Counted from the stretch's first letter, positions 11,101 to 26,100 are shown. The stretch is DNA of 64,000 nt from Pomphorhynchus laevis (GCA_012934845.2 WNNJ02003589.1:159308-223307), one strand, 5' to 3'. Notes: generated by a model from the letters alone, not told the origin. Numbers and translations are program-made.

Positions 11101-14100
11101 ATGATAAGATGAGAAAGTTTATGGAACAAAAATTAATCGGTCAAATTTATTTAAATTTTATTTTTAATCTATTGTTTATTTTGTTTGCTTTGTTAAAAGC
11201 AAACAAAATATAATGATATTTATTCGCAGATATTTATATATTTATTTTCATTTCAATCCGATCTAAATTATTCTTATTTATAAAAAATAATTCACAAATA
11301 AATTATAATTAAATAAATTGCAATCATTACAATCATAATATTTTTTAATAATTTGTTTTTTTTTGTTATTTGTTACACAAGAACCTAAGTTTTAAATAAT
11401 GTCAAATCTGAATAGAAATAGAATTTTGATTATTTTTCTAGCCCATCTAATCCTAGATTTTATATAATTTGTATCAAGTTAAAATTTAAAATTTAAATTT
11501 AAAATAAAAGTAATTTTTATGAATTTTGGCTAATAAATACAATGTATTCGAATAAATAATAGAGGTCATAACGAGGAACTGCTATGTTATCAAATTTCGG
11601 CCCCTATTCTTCGAAGAAATATCTACCACGTTTTAATAACTTTTTAAAATATGGTAGCTTTTAAAGTGTCGAGATCTTTATATAAATTAAATCTAACTGG
11701 TTGCGTTTGCAGGTTTTCTTCAAGCATGCACTAGCAATTCGTGCTTTTCACTGCATTAGTAACTTTGTTTCTTCATTTGAACATCAAACGATGAAGAGCT
11801 TTCTCTGTTGTACCATTGGAGCAAATTCTAATTCATTGAGAATTTATTGTAAATTCATAACTTGATCATTTTCGTTTATACATTAAATATAACTTGAAAA
11901 TTTATTCTAAAATGATTCTGAAAACTTAAAAATATCAAATTATTATCAAATAATGCATAATTATTTTAGAATCGCAATGTGCCAAATTTGGAAATATTAC
12001 AACATGCAACCAATTATGAAATACGATCCGTAAGATTGAATTATTGAACTTTATAAATGTAATAATATCTATAAAGTAGAAAATATTATTATCATGACTA
12101 CATCAATTTATTTTTATAAAGTCAATGTATAAATCAATACGTCGACTTTATAAAGTCGATGTATAAAACAATCAACGCTGTGAAAGATACTGTCAAAACT
12201 CTTTTATTATTTTGATATTTTAGCTTTTTGTTAATTTTGTTAACTGCTTTATGGTGGCAAAATTCGACTGCAATTGAATTTTCCACAACTCAAATATAAA
12301 ATTTAAATATTTGTTCGTTCTTACAACAGAATTAACATGGATTGGATGTTCTATAAATTTAACGAATTTAAATAATGCCTTATTTATTATGCATCTCAAT
12401 ACTATTTGACATTTGTCTCATGCTGAATCAAGGATGTTCAAAGAGCAATATTTTTTATCCTTACATTAACATTTACCACAGATTACTTGTAAATTCCAGA
12501 ATATTTGATCTATTATCGCAAAAATTTGTCATTGAGCATGTTACAGTTAAAAATAGTTATTTTAACTAGTTATTAGTATAACTAGTTATTAATAGTTATT
12601 TTAATGACGCAGTTAATATTAATATTAAAAAATAATAATTTTAGGTTATTTAACCTACAAATTTAGTAGTTGTGAAACCCTTTTATCAGCATGCTTCAAT
12701 TCATAAATCCACATTTACAAACCATACGTGATTATGAGCTATTTTTATAGAGTTTACTTTTATAATTTTTTTTATAAAAAATTAAATCACTTTAATTTTT
12801 AATATTTTAGATTTTTGATATTTTTACTAAAAAAATTATTTCAATTTTTTCAATTACATAAAAAATTTTACAGTTTTATAATTACATTACGAATTATTTA
12901 ATATGTTAAATTCTCTTATATTAAGAATTTGATAATATTTTATAATTATAATTTTCATTCTATTTGCCTTGCAATAAGGGTCCGCTTTTTATGCATGTAA
13001 ATAGCAGGCGGCTCAACGACAAGATGCTGGTAGTTATTTTTTCATTATACTTTTAAATCTTAAAAATGCGAAATTAACGTGCTAATTAGCAATACAATAA
13101 AATCATTTAAAATGTCACGATATCATATTTACTCAAGAAAATTGAGAAAAAATGAGAAAGCATTCCAATAGTCATTTGATAATTAAAGACATATTTGATA
13201 AATATAAATATATAAACACATATTATTTAAAAGTTGTTCTGAAATGTTTGATAAGTGGATAATTCTTAATGTGATGTATACACAAATGCACCGTTTAATG
13301 TAAATGTGTTAAGATACTTGACGACATATGCGCAACTGCCAAGAAGTTTGGTGGTGAATTTGTAGGAGTAAGTCATGCTAACATTCTTTTTAAAATGCTT
13401 ATATCTCATATTTTAAGATGTTTCTGGATGGAGGTATTTGCAACTGGAATGGACGAAAGGATTCAATAAAAGAGGTAAAATAATGATATTTTTTGACAAG
13501 CTACGAGTATTTAAAAATTAATCGTAATAAATATATATTTCTTAATTAGATTAATAATTATATTATAATTCTATAATTATAGTTAAATCGTAAGGACTAT
13601 AGCTTATTATAAATAACTGTCATTTTTTATCATAATTTTTAAAATTATTTTTAAAATATTCAAAGTTAACAGAAATTATATTTTGAGAAATAAAATATTT
13701 TAAGAGTCGATTACAGTCAGTCTTTAGGCTGCTTTATGAAATATTAACAAGGCCTCTCCGAAAATGTACTTACGTGATAGAATGGGCTACCAGGATCATT
13801 CTAATTTTATTCAGCAAGAATTTTAAGAATTTTTGCTTTCTCATAGGATCCTTTGAAAGATACATTTTTATAATTTTAAATCCGATTGAGTTAAACTATG
13901 CTCCGGGAGCTAATAAGCTTCAGTTTTATAATTGTAAATGTTGCCAAAACCGTAGTTTGATTACAAGCAGAGCAGACTTCGTTATCACTCCTAGACGAGC
14001 TGATGGTAGCCGGCAGCACTCATCAGTAGGGTGAACTACCATCAGTCGTTTCGGCTGCCTTGTGATATATTAAATAGGCATTTCCGAGAATTCGCTGACA

Positions 14101-17100
14101 TGGTAGCATGGACATAGCCTCTTTAAGCAAAGCACGTGCTTTCCGGATCATCCCAATTTAATCGGCAAGAAATTTTATTGCTGTCGTTGGTTGTTTTCTA
14201 ACAGGATCATTTGAAGGATACATTTTTATAATTTAAGAGCTGAATGGTTCACACTGTTCTCCGGGAGCTTACAAGCTACAGTTGTATAATATAGAATTTT
14301 GCCAAAAATCGGAGTTCGATTACAAGCAGAGCAGACTTCGTTATCACTCCTAGACGATCTGATGGTAGCCGGCAGCACTCATCAGTAGGGTGAACTACCA
14401 TCAGTCGTTTCGGCTGCCTTGTGATATATTAAATAGGCATTTCCGAGAATTTGCTAACGTGGTAGCATGGGCATAGCCTCTTTAATCTAACCATGTGCTT
14501 TCCGGACCTTCCTAATTTTATTCGGCAGGTATTTCACTTGCTGTAGTTGCTTGCTTTCTCACAGGATCCTTTGAGGATACATTTTTATAATTTAAGAGCT
14601 GAATGGTTCACACTGTTCTCCGGGAGCTTACAAGCTACAGTTGTATAATCAAGAATTTTGCCAAAAACCGGAGTTCGATTACAAGTAGAGCAGACTTCCT
14701 TATCACTCCTAGATGAGCTGATGGTAGCCGGCAGCACTCATCAGTAGGGTGAACTACCATCAGTCGTTTCGGCTGCCTTGTGATATATTAAGAAGGCATC
14801 TCCGAGAATTTGTTAACGTGGTAGCATGGACCTAGCCTCTTAAAAACTAACAACGTGCTTTCCGCATCATTCTAATTTTATTCGGCATGAATTTTACTTG
14901 CTGTCGTTGCTTGCTTTCTCACAGGATCCATTTATAGGATACGTTTTTATAATTTAATCGCAGAATGTGTAAAACTGTGCTCCGGGAGCTAATAAGTTTC
15001 AGTTTTATAATTGTAGTTGTTGCCGAAAACGGAGTTCGATTACAAGTAAAGCAGAATTCATGATCACTCTTAGATGAGATGATGGTAGTTGGCAGCACTC
15101 ATCAGTAGATTGAACTACCATCAGTCGTTTTGGCTGCCTTGTTATATATTTAAAAGGCATCTCCGAGAATTAGCTAACATAGTGGTATGGGCATAGCCTC
15201 TTTAAACATACAATGTGCTTTTCAGATCATACTAATTTTATTCGGCAAGAGATTTAATTGCTGTTGTTGCTTGTTTTCTCTTTATAAGTATCTCTATGGT
15301 ATCTCTTTAGAGGTACAGTTTTATAATTTGATAGTATAATGTGTCACACGATGCTACGGGATCCAATATGCTGTAGTTTTATAATCCTTTTATATAATTA
15401 ATTAGATAATTTATTATATATACATAATATTACCAAAGTGATAGTATTTCTGTTTAATCTCTATATTGATTACATTTGTTTTACACAATTTATTTAGACA
15501 TTGCAAATGCTTTACAATTTCTTCGAAAATGCGATAATTGACCATCCACAAATTGGTGTAAGTAATTTTAATTATTCCTCACTAGATAATTTAAATCTTT
15601 GCATGTTAATATTAATATTATAATAATATTCATATTAAATCTTTGCATGTTAAAACAATTTATTATAATGCTTATTCTCATTGTTAATATTTTTGCTACT
15701 TTCAATATCGAGTCATTAATCTTATCAATATCGTAAAAATATCAAGTCATTATCTTTTCAATATCGTAATGATATCGAGTCTTTAACAAATATCATCACT
15801 TCCTATGAATATGACCTACGAAATTGCATCTTCATTAAATAAAAACATGTCGTTCAATTTCCATAAATATAACGCCGTTCTTCTACAAAAAATCAGATCA
15901 GCTTATATTACTTATTATTTAAGTAATGGTTGTCACCTACTAGCCATAAATTTTGCTCGCAACTATTTAATAATAGGATCGGGAAATACACCAATATGTT
16001 AATTCTCTGTAATTAATCAGATCAGCTAAGTTTACGTATTTTATATTAATAAATTAGAATAATGATAATTAAAAATTAAACAATTAGGTAATAAATAATT
16101 AAATAAAAATAAATAATTATAAATAATAAATGATTGCTATATAAGATTTTATATAAATTTATGTGATTTGAATTAGAATTGATTCGCTTCAATTAAGTCC
16201 ATAAATAGGAATCAGATCAGCTTACTGAGTTTACGTATTTTATATTATTAATAAATTAAAAAAAACGATAAATAAAATTTAACAAAATTAAATTATAAAT
16301 AATAAATAAATCGGATTAAGATTTTTAAATCTTAATCCGATTTCAATATAAACAATTGAAATTTAAAATAAAAGTCAATTTTTATGAATTGATTAATAAA
16401 TAACAGACGATGTATAAGAATAGGGATATTAGGTCATCAGGAAGAACTGCTATGTTATTAGGTTTAAGCCTATATTCCTCGACCCAACATATCAGCGGGC
16501 CAAATACTTGCTAAGGACCTATTTCCTCTGATCAAATTTGATTATATAGTATCTTATTCTAATACAAAGTATATTATTTATTATCCATCCATAAAAATTT
16601 TCCGCTTAATAGTTTAAATAAATTTTTAATAATATTTTGTTGATTTATATATTGTAAATTTAATATTTTAATAAATTTTTGTTGATGTATAATTCTACAT
16701 TATAGGAAAAGGAAAACAATCATCAAACTTGCTTGAAAACAAGCTGAAAAATAATAATATTGTATCTATAACACATAGTTTAAGTATTTCTGACAGAGGT
16801 TATAAGTTTGTTTGGTTATAAGATTTTGTTTTGCAAAACAAAATCCATAGGTTAATAATACTGGCCGGTAGAACGAATCAGATAACTATCTACTAATTTT
16901 ATAATATATATAAATTAAAAATAAAGATAAATAAAGATAAATAATAAATGATTATATAAGATTTTATACAATTTATATTTATATAACGATAATTTATAAT
17001 TAAAATTTGCTACTGACGTATTTCTTCAGTAATATTTTTTTTAAACAGTAACCTAGTTTATAATATTTTTCTCTATTAACTTATTTAAATGATTTTGTTA

Positions 17101-20100
17101 ATAATTTAATATAAAATTAAATTATTTAATGATTTTGACTTATTAAATGATATTATTGCAATTCTTAAAATTTCGTAGTTTAATGTTTTACATTTAATAT
17201 TAAATGTAGCATGAATAAATAAATAATACGTATTAAATTATTTAATCTATTAAATTATTTAAATTATAATTTAATAGATATTTCGTTTTTGATATTTCGC
17301 ACTTGATATTTCGCCTTTGATATTTCGTCCTTGATATTTCGCCTTTGATTTTCACTTTTTTAAATATCAAATACTAATTTGTAGATTTGTGAAATTGGTG
17401 ATTACGCTTTTACGTTTTAACGTAAAAGTGTAACATAATATGTATTACGTTATACTTACGTAATACATATAACTTGGGAACTATATATAAACTGTACAAA
17501 ATATAAGTTGATGGTCGTAATAATTGATCAAAGCATTTAATTATTTGAACCGAAGATACATCATTTTTTAAATACTACGTTATAATATTATAGTATAGTG
17601 TTTAAGATTGATTAAATTCAAAATATAATTTCTATTTTATATTAATAATTTTAAATATAAAATGTTCTGTATTTTTAAATACGTTTTTATTTTTGTTAAA
17701 AATCGGTTATTTTTCTGAAGTCCTGCATAAAAACCAAATTTCGCGTAATTTAGTTTAATTTCAACAAAATTATTTTATTAAAGCGAAGAATTTTGTTATT
17801 TTAACCAAGCCTTTATATAAGGTAACCTTAAATGATAAATTAAATTATTTTTAAATAATATTATTTATATTATTTTTAAAATATTATTTTTAAATAATAT
17901 AAAATAAATTCGTACTTTTATTATTTTTAAAATGATTAAAATTTATTTTAAATACATTTGCTGACAGTTATCATTTATAGGCTGCTCTTGATGTCCTCGA
18001 AAATCGTTATATGAATTCTAGGGACATTAGACCGATAAAATACGTGAGTATTCCAATTCAGTTCTTCAGCCTTCTATATGTTTGTAAAATAGCTTGCTAA
18101 AGCCGGAGAAGATTCACACATTACACTCTTTGCCAAGGTATTTCTCTTAAATTCGATAAATATTAAAAATGCAGTTTATTTTGATAAACATTTCGTAACC
18201 AAAATTTTACGTATATGAATATTATTTAATATTTACCTTATCCTTAATATTCGATGCTAATTTAATAATTTGATAATTTTATGCTACATTATATAAGATA
18301 CATTTAAGCTTAACGGTTTTTGACAAAAGTGACAATGGCCTTTAATGCTATTGATAAAGTGCTGATCTGGATTTATGCGAATACCTCAAAGCAAATGCTG
18401 CGTGTTTATCAACAAGTGAAATGTAATCTGTTTAATTTTTTAAGTCGATAATTTTGCAAGTCTTTTAAACTAACGAGTCATTAAAATAACGTTAATTAAT
18501 GCTAAACATCAATATATTATAAATTAGATATAACTTAAATATAAATAGATATTTAAAGATTAAATATAAAATATTAACTATATATATTTAATTAATATAA
18601 AATATATTAAATATTTTTATTTTAAATATAATAGATAAATTTGTCTATTAATAAATTTATTAGATAAATACAATAGTTTGGTAGGAACAAGTTCGAATTT
18701 GAAAGTAATTAATCATTTATTAGATTGATATTTATTGCTATTTAAAGGCTATTTTTACTCTGCACGATTCTTTAATCCTATCTATAGGGCAACAGCAGTA
18801 TGCTACATTTCAGTGTTTGTGGACATCATCAGCTATTGATCTAATACCTGCGTTTCACGCTTCGATCCTTTTAATGTTGGGTGACAATTATTCGACTCGT
18901 CTGCTTTATTGGCAATTAGATTTCATGAAAAACTTTCGACTTACACTTTGCGAATTTAATTGAAATTATTTCTGATTTTAAATTAAATCAGCGTTTAATT
19001 TTGAAATAATAAATTATTTCAATTAAATTTGCATAATGTTCTTTGTCAGTGAAACTTACAATCCAGAATAGCTTTAAATAATTAAATAATTTTACAATAA
19101 TACTGAAAATAATTTATATTTTAGAAAATGTTTTTGATTTTAGCAATTTATCCCGTTGATAGTAACCGCTACAAAAGGAATGAATAATGCAGGGATCAAA
19201 CGGGTAATAATTCACAATTTGTTAATTGTTACAAAATTTTATTTATTCCAAACAATGAAATTTTTATATGAAAACCTACAATAATGTTCACATCGTAATT
19301 ACAACTAAATTCAATTTTATTATTATTTTTTCAGATATTTTTTCGATATTTAAAACTACCAATTTAATGCAAGATTTTAATTTAATGCATTTGATTTAAA
19401 TTTTAAATAAAAAATTACTCGGTGAAAGTTAATTTAAATAGAAACTATTTTTTTGCACTGCAGAACAAACTGTTGATCAAGCTTGGTAAAACACCGGTCA
19501 GTATTGACATTTAAAGCCTTATTACATGAAGATATTTGACGAAAGTAAAAATCTTTAAGTTTGAGATTTTAACAAAAAATCACAATAAAATATAACATTG
19601 TAACAAAAAATTGTTAATAAATTGCTTAGTAAATCTATAAATTATCATATGAATATCAAAGTATGTGAAATACTCATTTCATTTCCTATAAAATGAAATG
19701 TAATAATAAGAGATACTATAATAGAAAAAAATTAATAATTAAAAACAATATTAATTAATATTTTATTAATAATATGATTAATATATTAAATTATATGATT
19801 AATATTGTTACTAATTAACAAAACATATTAATTATTACATATAAATTAATTATTATTAATAATAAAAATATAACATATAATAATATGTCATAATATTATT
19901 ATAATATTAATAATGAGAGAATTTATTATACCTCTTTACCTTTCGGTACTGGGTAAACAAAATAAATACACCAAAAGTTTATCAATTTTATAAATTGTAT
20001 TTCAAAATCTTCTCCTACTGTCAATATCGGATAGTGACATATTTTTCAAAATTGGGCAAGTGAAGATATGCAGGTTAGATGCGCATTCATTTTTGCAAAG

Positions 20101-23100
20101 AACACAAATGCACAAAGAGCACCGTGCATGTACTGGAATTCTAATAGCGCAGAATTTATCGTGATATCCATGGACAGATGCTCTCCAGATCAGCGGTCTT
20201 TTCCTTGCACAGGGTTCTCTCCATTTAGTCTGTAAGAATGCCGGAGTAAGATAAAATTCAGAATCCAATGAAGTCGTCTTTCGAAAGAACGTGTTTAGGT
20301 TAGTAGTGAATGATGCAGTGTGTTCAAGATTAAATGTTGAGCAGATGTATTTAGAGCAAGGTTCTAACGATGATAGTATCGCTATAACCGATGAAGAACA
20401 TTTTGGTGAGACTCCAACAATTCGCTTCACGAATCTCCATTGACACTTGTCCAACTGCTGAAAATTGAAGGGACTTAAATCCGACCAGATAACTGGCAAA
20501 GCATATGAAACTATGGGAAGCAACATACTTCGAAAATACCGGAGGGCTCCTGAGAAAGATAAAGAACCTAAGTTTTTTGCATAAGAGGTTGCTACAACTA
20601 ACTTCGAGGATTTACGATGTAGGTGTTCAGTAAATGACCATTTCGATGAAAGTAATACTCCCAAATAATTGTAACTATTGCAGAATTCTAAATCTACATT
20701 GCCTATTCTCAGCATGTCACATCGACGCAAAGGTCCACCTAACCGAAATTGAAAAGGCTTTCGATTTATTTACATTCACCGTCAACTGATTTGATAAACA
20801 ATAGGATGACAGAGCATCTAACGCACTTTGAGCGGATAAAAGATCTTTGACTAATATTACTAGATCGTCAGCATAGAGGGTACAAGAGACTTCATTCGAT
20901 GCATGACGAAGATGCATAGGCAAATCCATAACAAAAAATGGAAAATAAAATAGGGCTGAGTGGATCTCCATGTAAAACACCGCGATTAGCAAAAAAAGAA
21001 ATCAGAGGTGTTGATACCATCAGATACTTTAAGGCGATTAGGCTGAAGCACAGAATAAATAAGATACAAAAAGCGACCACTAACGGACACTCTGGTGGAA
21101 AGTTTATCAAGTAACAAAGAACGATTCACTGTGTCAAATGCTCGCTCAAAGTCAACAAAAGTAGCATACAACGGTCTACGATTAGCGAAACAATTGGTGA
21201 CTTTGTCACGGACATGCTTAATTGCATCGGACGTTGACCTTTTCGGGCGGAATCCAGACTGCTCCGTAGGTAAGAGATGCTCGCGAAACTAAATAAGGCG
21301 CATATACATTATATGAGTCAATAACTTATAACTGTGATTCAATATCGCAATCCCCCTGTACGCATCCAGTGAATCACAGTCACCTTTGCCCTTATGCAGG
21401 ATCTTAATTACACAGTCGCGCCACGAAATCGGAAACGGATGACCTGCAAGAAGTTGATTGAAAAGTTCTGTCCAGTAGTCTATCAAAATATCGATAGTCG
21501 ACTTTAACTGTTCTACGCATAATTGATCTAACCCGGCAGCTTTATGATCTTTTAAGCAGATCCATATAATCTGCCTTATACACATGATTATATTCTTTCT
21601 TATATCTTGATTATATTATTTGAACAAGTCAATTGCACCAGATAATAAAAATTATCTCCAATAATTTTTAAAAAACTGATAATTTTTAATAGTTTATATT
21701 TTAATCATGGATGTAGTTGCATGTGATGTTAGGCAAAGGCAAGATATTTTACAACAATAATGAAATAATGAACTATTAAATGATTACAAAATGATTAACT
21801 ATTTAACAAAACTCCTTGTTTCCAAGGCGTTTTTAAATTATGATACTCGCACTGCATATAATATAATAATAAACTTATTATTATAATATTATAAACAATG
21901 TATTAATATATAAACAATGTATTCATGTATTAATCCCTCTTAACCAGTCATGATATTCCGAGTATATCCAATTACTAAAAGTTTAATTAACAAAGAAATT
22001 AACCGAAGATATTTCGAGTATTTCTTCAACTAATGCAATTTATATTTTAGAGTGTAAACCTTGGATTGACAATATTAGAAGCATATTCTCAAGGAGATCC
22101 CTTTGCTAGGGTATGTTGCTGATTTTATAGAGGCAAAATACTGAAAATTTATGCATATGGTTATCTTAAAATGCTAATGAAGTTAACCACATTTTAACAG
22201 CTTTTTAAAATAAAACATTAAATTTGATGGCCTTTGTTATGACACCAAAAAAGGAAAAGTGATTTTCTGCATTATTCTATATTTAGAATTTAATCATGAC
22301 GGTCAATCGATTTTCTGCAGCGGATTCCAGCATTGTGAGTTGATCAATTTTTATAAAATCATTGCTGGAATAAAACTTTCTATATTAGATGGCGACTGGC
22401 TTTTCTTCCTACTTAAAACGTTTTGGCAGAGAAATTTATCGTTTGCCGGTTAGTGCAATTTATTATTTCTTCATATTAGGCAGTGTTTTCGTTTTAGCAA
22501 AGCTATAATGATCGAACATATAAGCAAGTTATGTCCAGGGTAAGATCAAACCATTAATTTTACAAACATTATATAATTAGTTGAATACATTAATTATTAA
22601 TTTAATTTTAACTAGTGGATACTAATCCATTACTGATAAAGAATTATTGGAGCTGAATCGTAAAAGGAGAAAAATTTTATTTGATATTTAGCTAATTTCT
22701 GTTAGCATCTTCAGAAAATTTCAATTTGATAAAGAATTATTTGGATCAAATGAAAAAATAAATTATTTTTGATATTTCGCTGACATCTGTTGGCATCTTC
22801 AGAAAATAACATGCGATTTTCTGAAAATGCTAACAGAGGTTAGCGAAAAATCAAATTTATTTTTCATTTTATTTTGATGCAGCTCTAATTATTCTTTATT
22901 TATTGAATAATTATTAATTATATAATTAGATACAACTATATATTTATTAAATAATTTATTATAATGTATTAAATATATTAATTTATATTTATTATAATTT
23001 ATTATAAATTAATAAATTTTTCTACTATGAATATTTATAAATTGTATTAATTAAATTGTTTTGACTTTATAAATATTTATATAAAATATAAATTTGCAAA

Positions 23101-26100
23101 TGCCGATAAATAACAAAATAATAATTTAATCATTAACATAAATACACACTTTAATCAATAGTTTTTTAAATAAAATTATTTTTGTTACACTCAATTGTTG
23201 ATGCATTTTCTGGTGTTTCAGTTTTAATGCCTGGTAAGCTCTACCAAACAAAAATTCACTGCTCATTATTTGTGTCATTATATGTATTTAGATGTCATTA
23301 GATGTCATTAGAGATAATGACATATTATTATAATGACGTAAGAGATATTGAGTCTAATCAATAATTGATAATTTTTTATTCAAAAATAATTTAATTTTAT
23401 TCAATAGTAAATTGACAACTATTCACTCTTGTTAATATGGTAATATTGAATTTCGAAGGGAAAATTGGATAAAAAGTATCTTTGATAAATATTTATAATG
23501 TAGAGCATCTCGGTATGCAACGGGAACTACGTGTTAAATATTTGCAAAGCTAATATTTAACATTTTTAAGATCAGCAAAGCTATAATTGGATGTAAAGCA
23601 AATAAAACAACTGTATTTTTGTACTTCTGTAATTAGATATTTTTAAGGTTATCTTTCATATATTAAAAGTACTGTATATTTTATTCTTGATTTTTCTTGT
23701 AATCAAAATTTAATATTAATTATTAATATTTAATTTAATTGATGTGTGTCACATTACTTTTACATAAAAATAACTAAACACCTCTAAAAATCAGTGTGAG
23801 TAGATACACACTAATATGTGTGTATCTAGTAGATACACATATATTGTGTATCTATTAGATATACACTTTACAGAACGATCTAATTGTTTAAAAAATTTAA
23901 TTTCTCATGAGATAACATTATTTATTATGTGCTTGTGTTTAGGTTGCAAATGATTTCGTAAATTCAATACCAAATTCAGATGTGAAAATGAAATTAGCGG
24001 TAAGTATTTAATAGACAACTCTAAAGGTGAAATTGCTTATGGAAAAATTTCAACTTTAAAATTTGTATATATTAAAATTTGTATTGGAATTTTGATGACT
24101 ATTTTTATTCCGCACTCTACTTTTATCCTATATATAGACCAAAAGCAGTACGCTACATTTTAGTATTGATAAACCTCATCAGCTACTGATGAAGTCAGTG
24201 CTACTGACTTCATCAGTAGCTAAAAATGACTGCATAGGTATATCAACTTAAAATTAGGAAACAAGCTGTAGATTACTAGTTTGAAAATTGCAAAAATAGG
24301 TAGGTTTTTATATTGAAGGTAGCACCTTCCCCTAACAACGCTGATTTAATTTGAAATCAGAAATGATTTCAATTAAATTTGCAAAATATAAGACGAAAGT
24401 ATTTTATATGTTTCCCAAGTTTTGGTTAATAAGTTACTTAAGCATAATAGTAGAACCTTGGATTTACTCACAGCCAAATGTCTGTTCTATTGGTACTAAT
24501 GCATGGAGTATTGTAATGAATTCACAGAGATTAGAGAGTAAGTAATAAGATAGTTGGAAAATGCTTTATAAATAATTATTGGGGTTGGATCAAAGAAAGA
24601 AGGAAAATTTTATTTGATATTTCGCTAACCTATGTAAGAGGGTAAATTCTGTAAGCGTTTTCAGAAAATTACCTTTATAAAGTTGTATTTATAAAATTTA
24701 AATATTTGTTTTCGGAAGAATTAAATATTTAATTCGTTACATTTAATTCGTTAAGGTTTTCAAATTGATGGTTGTACCTTCTACGAACTCTGATATAATT
24801 CAAAATCAGAAATGATTTTAAATTAAAGTCATTTATTAAATGACTTTAATTTAGTCATTTAATAATTAAATGACTTTATTTAGTCAATTTGTAAATTAAA
24901 GTCATTTTAAAGTCATTTATTAAATGCAATTGTTAATAAAAGCAGATGACTCGAGTGATCGTCAGCCAGCATTAGGAGGGCTGAAACGTGAAACGTATGT
25001 ATTGGTTTAGTAGCAAATGAGGTCCATCAACACGGACATTTAGCGTAGTGCTGTTGGTGTATAGAAATGATTAAAGTTGCGGTAGTATAAAAAATAGTCA
25101 TCAAAATTTTAATGGTAACAATGACTTCACAGGTATATCAATTTAAAATTAGGAAACAAACTATTGTTGACTAGTTTGATAATAGTATTGTAATTATTCA
25201 TTGGTCGGTTTGATATTATCCTCATGCTTTTCTCTCAATCCTTTCAGCATCACTGTAGCTACAATAAGCGTGGGTGGACCTCATCAAAAGTGATGCTACA
25301 TTTCGTGTTTCCGTTATGTTACTGCTTCTGCTGAACTCCTTGTCGCCGAAATGCTAGTTTATATCAATTTAAAATTAAAATTCGTATTTGATTTCCTATT
25401 TTTATATTTTTGTGAATAGTTGAAAAATGCACTTTTTGTTACATAATATTCGAACTAAGCAAGCAGCTTTCTATAAATATGGAATTCCACTCATCCGTGC
25501 TTAACTTAAATATAATTAAAATATAATTGAAATATCACAATGTAATGAATATATTCTCACAAATAAAATATTAAATTTTATTTTATTACTTTAAATTTTG
25601 TTTTATTGAAATCTCATTAAAACCTGTAATCGATTTATAATTTTTATTATTTTTTAAACATATTACTTCATATATCTTGCATTTCATATGTGTTTTTCAT
25701 ATTTGTCCATTGTCCACATTTAACTGATGCATACATTATAATTATGTAAAATATTCCATTTTCGGAAAATTACAAGCAGTTTAGATGTTTAATTCCCTTC
25801 GATGAATGTATTCAAATTTAGCGAAATTATAAATTTTAAATAATTAAAAATATAGTAAAAAAATAATTAATTCTAAAATCCGGACTATCCTTATGAGATT
25901 TGGACTATATACCCTTTTGAAATAAATAGAAAATAAGTTGAGAAATAGACATTTCAATAAAAGCTATCGAGTTAACCATATACCCTTTAAAAATAAATAG
26001 AGAATAAATAGAAAAATAGACCATTTTAATAAAAGCTACTAAGTTAATTGTAGTGTTATTTTTATGTACAAAAAGTAAGTCAAGGATGATTTATATCTTT

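Noticed and set aside
13774-14034. 86-codon ORF in the tandem SINE-like array
   Set aside because: It runs across a repeat unit, has no homologue in the other units, and the repeats carry RNA-like structure instead.
13998-14420. HDV-like ribozyme
   Set aside because: The interleaved stems are pseudoknot-like, but the nested double-pseudoknot layout and a cleavage-site G at the 5' edge are not evident.
20717-21585. Separate protein-coding genes from the - strand ORFs
   Set aside because: They are frames of a single truncated LINE copy matching 57850-58690.
24351-24545. 64-codon ORF as a gene A exon
   Set aside because: No suitable splice sites in phase, and it overlaps dispersed repeats that also occur elsewhere.
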